Made by a program: the position numbers and the translations under genes. A stretch of DNA of 7,119 bases from Clostridia bacterium (GTDB lineage: Bacteria > Bacillota_A > Clostridia > Christensenellales > Aristaeellaceae), in NCBI GenBank assembly GCA_017412025.1, contig JAFQOY010000096.1, positions 1-7,119 on the forward strand. Direction: 5' to 3'. The notes beneath the pieces are model-generated. The model was not told the DNA's origin. It was given only the letters and a program-made list of their open reading frames with translations, and made no database searches. Positions 7,007 through 7,119 of this stretch are shown here, piece by piece. The number at the start of each line of letters is the position of its first letter. The first letter of the stretch is position 1.

Positions 7007-7119
7007 ATGATTTCAAACGGTTCAGGACGCGTCACGCTCAAGGATATTGCGCAGCAGTGCGGCTATACGGCAAACACCGTTTCCCGTGCGCTTCGCGGCG
7101 ATAAAAAGCTGCCGGAAAA
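7007..7119 (+). CDS. LacI-family transcriptional regulator, N-terminal part (cut by window end)
   Basis: Only the first 37 codons are present: MISNGSGRVTLKDIAQQCGY followed by TANTVSRALRGDKKLPE. This is the LacI helix-turn-helix: VTLKDIA is helix 1, the turn is CGYT, and ANTVSRAL is the recognition helix with the conserved T-V-S-R. The two residues matching LacI Tyr17 and Gln18, which read the operator, appear to be Ala and Asn. GGAG at 6995-6998 lies 8 bases before the ATG at 7007; an ATG at 6993 is in another frame. The rest of the helix-turn-helix region, hinge and sugar-binding domain lie outside the window. Its divergent place beside the importer operon and the palindrome at that operon's start suggest it is the local repressor, released by arabinose or an arabino-oligosaccharide, which is inference. 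Confidence 0.9.
   Translation, partial: MISNGSGRVTLKDIAQQCGYTANTVSRALRGDKKLPE

Overview
The window looks like a chromosomal segment of an anaerobic, probably gut-associated member of the Clostridia (Firmicutes). This is inferred from strong AGGAGG-type Shine-Dalgarno sites, sigma-A-like promoters with 17-base spacers, a sugar ABC importer with no ATPase gene beside it, a YcxB-like membrane protein and a LacI-type regulator. No rRNA or other marker is present, so nothing finer than class is claimed. Coding DNA is fairly GC-rich and intergenic DNA is clearly AT-richer.

Layout, left to right. (1) Positions 38-1057, minus strand: the substrate-binding subunit (DctP/TeaA family) of a TRAP carboxylate transporter. 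Its last ~17 codons are out of frame because of an apparent one-base deletion near 123-125; the restored stop would be at 72-74. A hairpin terminator follows at 12-33. (2) Positions 1331-1870, plus strand: a small two-helix YcxB-like membrane protein, divergent from dctP and ended by a perfect 12-bp stem terminator at 1922-1960. (3) Positions 6751 down to 2033, minus strand: a four-gene operon in the order solute-binding protein, MalF-type permease, MalG-type permease, GH51 alpha-L-arabinofuranosidase. (4) Positions 7007 to the right edge, plus strand: the N-terminal helix-turn-helix of a LacI-family regulator, divergent from the operon and cut by the window end.

The operon reads as an arabino-oligosaccharide (or arabinoxylan side-chain) uptake and cleavage unit comparable to araNPQ plus abfA of Bacillus. 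The binding protein captures the oligosaccharide outside, the two permeases carry it in (energised by an ATPase encoded elsewhere), and the signal-peptide-less GH51 enzyme releases arabinose in the cytoplasm. Its promoter is well defined (TTGACA, 17 bases, TACAAT), and a perfect 14-bp palindrome with a central CG sits just downstream of the predicted start of transcription, where a LacI-type repressor would block elongation. The neighbouring lacI-type gene has its own good promoter (TTGTCA, 17 bases, TATGAT). A 14-bp perfect hairpin after the binding-protein gene probably sets a higher level of binding protein than of permeases.

I found no CRISPR array, mobile element, tRNA or rRNA. Gene content is ordinary. 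The points most worth checking are the dctP frameshift, the operator arrangement, the leader and intercistronic hairpins, and the ambiguous signal peptides of the two binding proteins.
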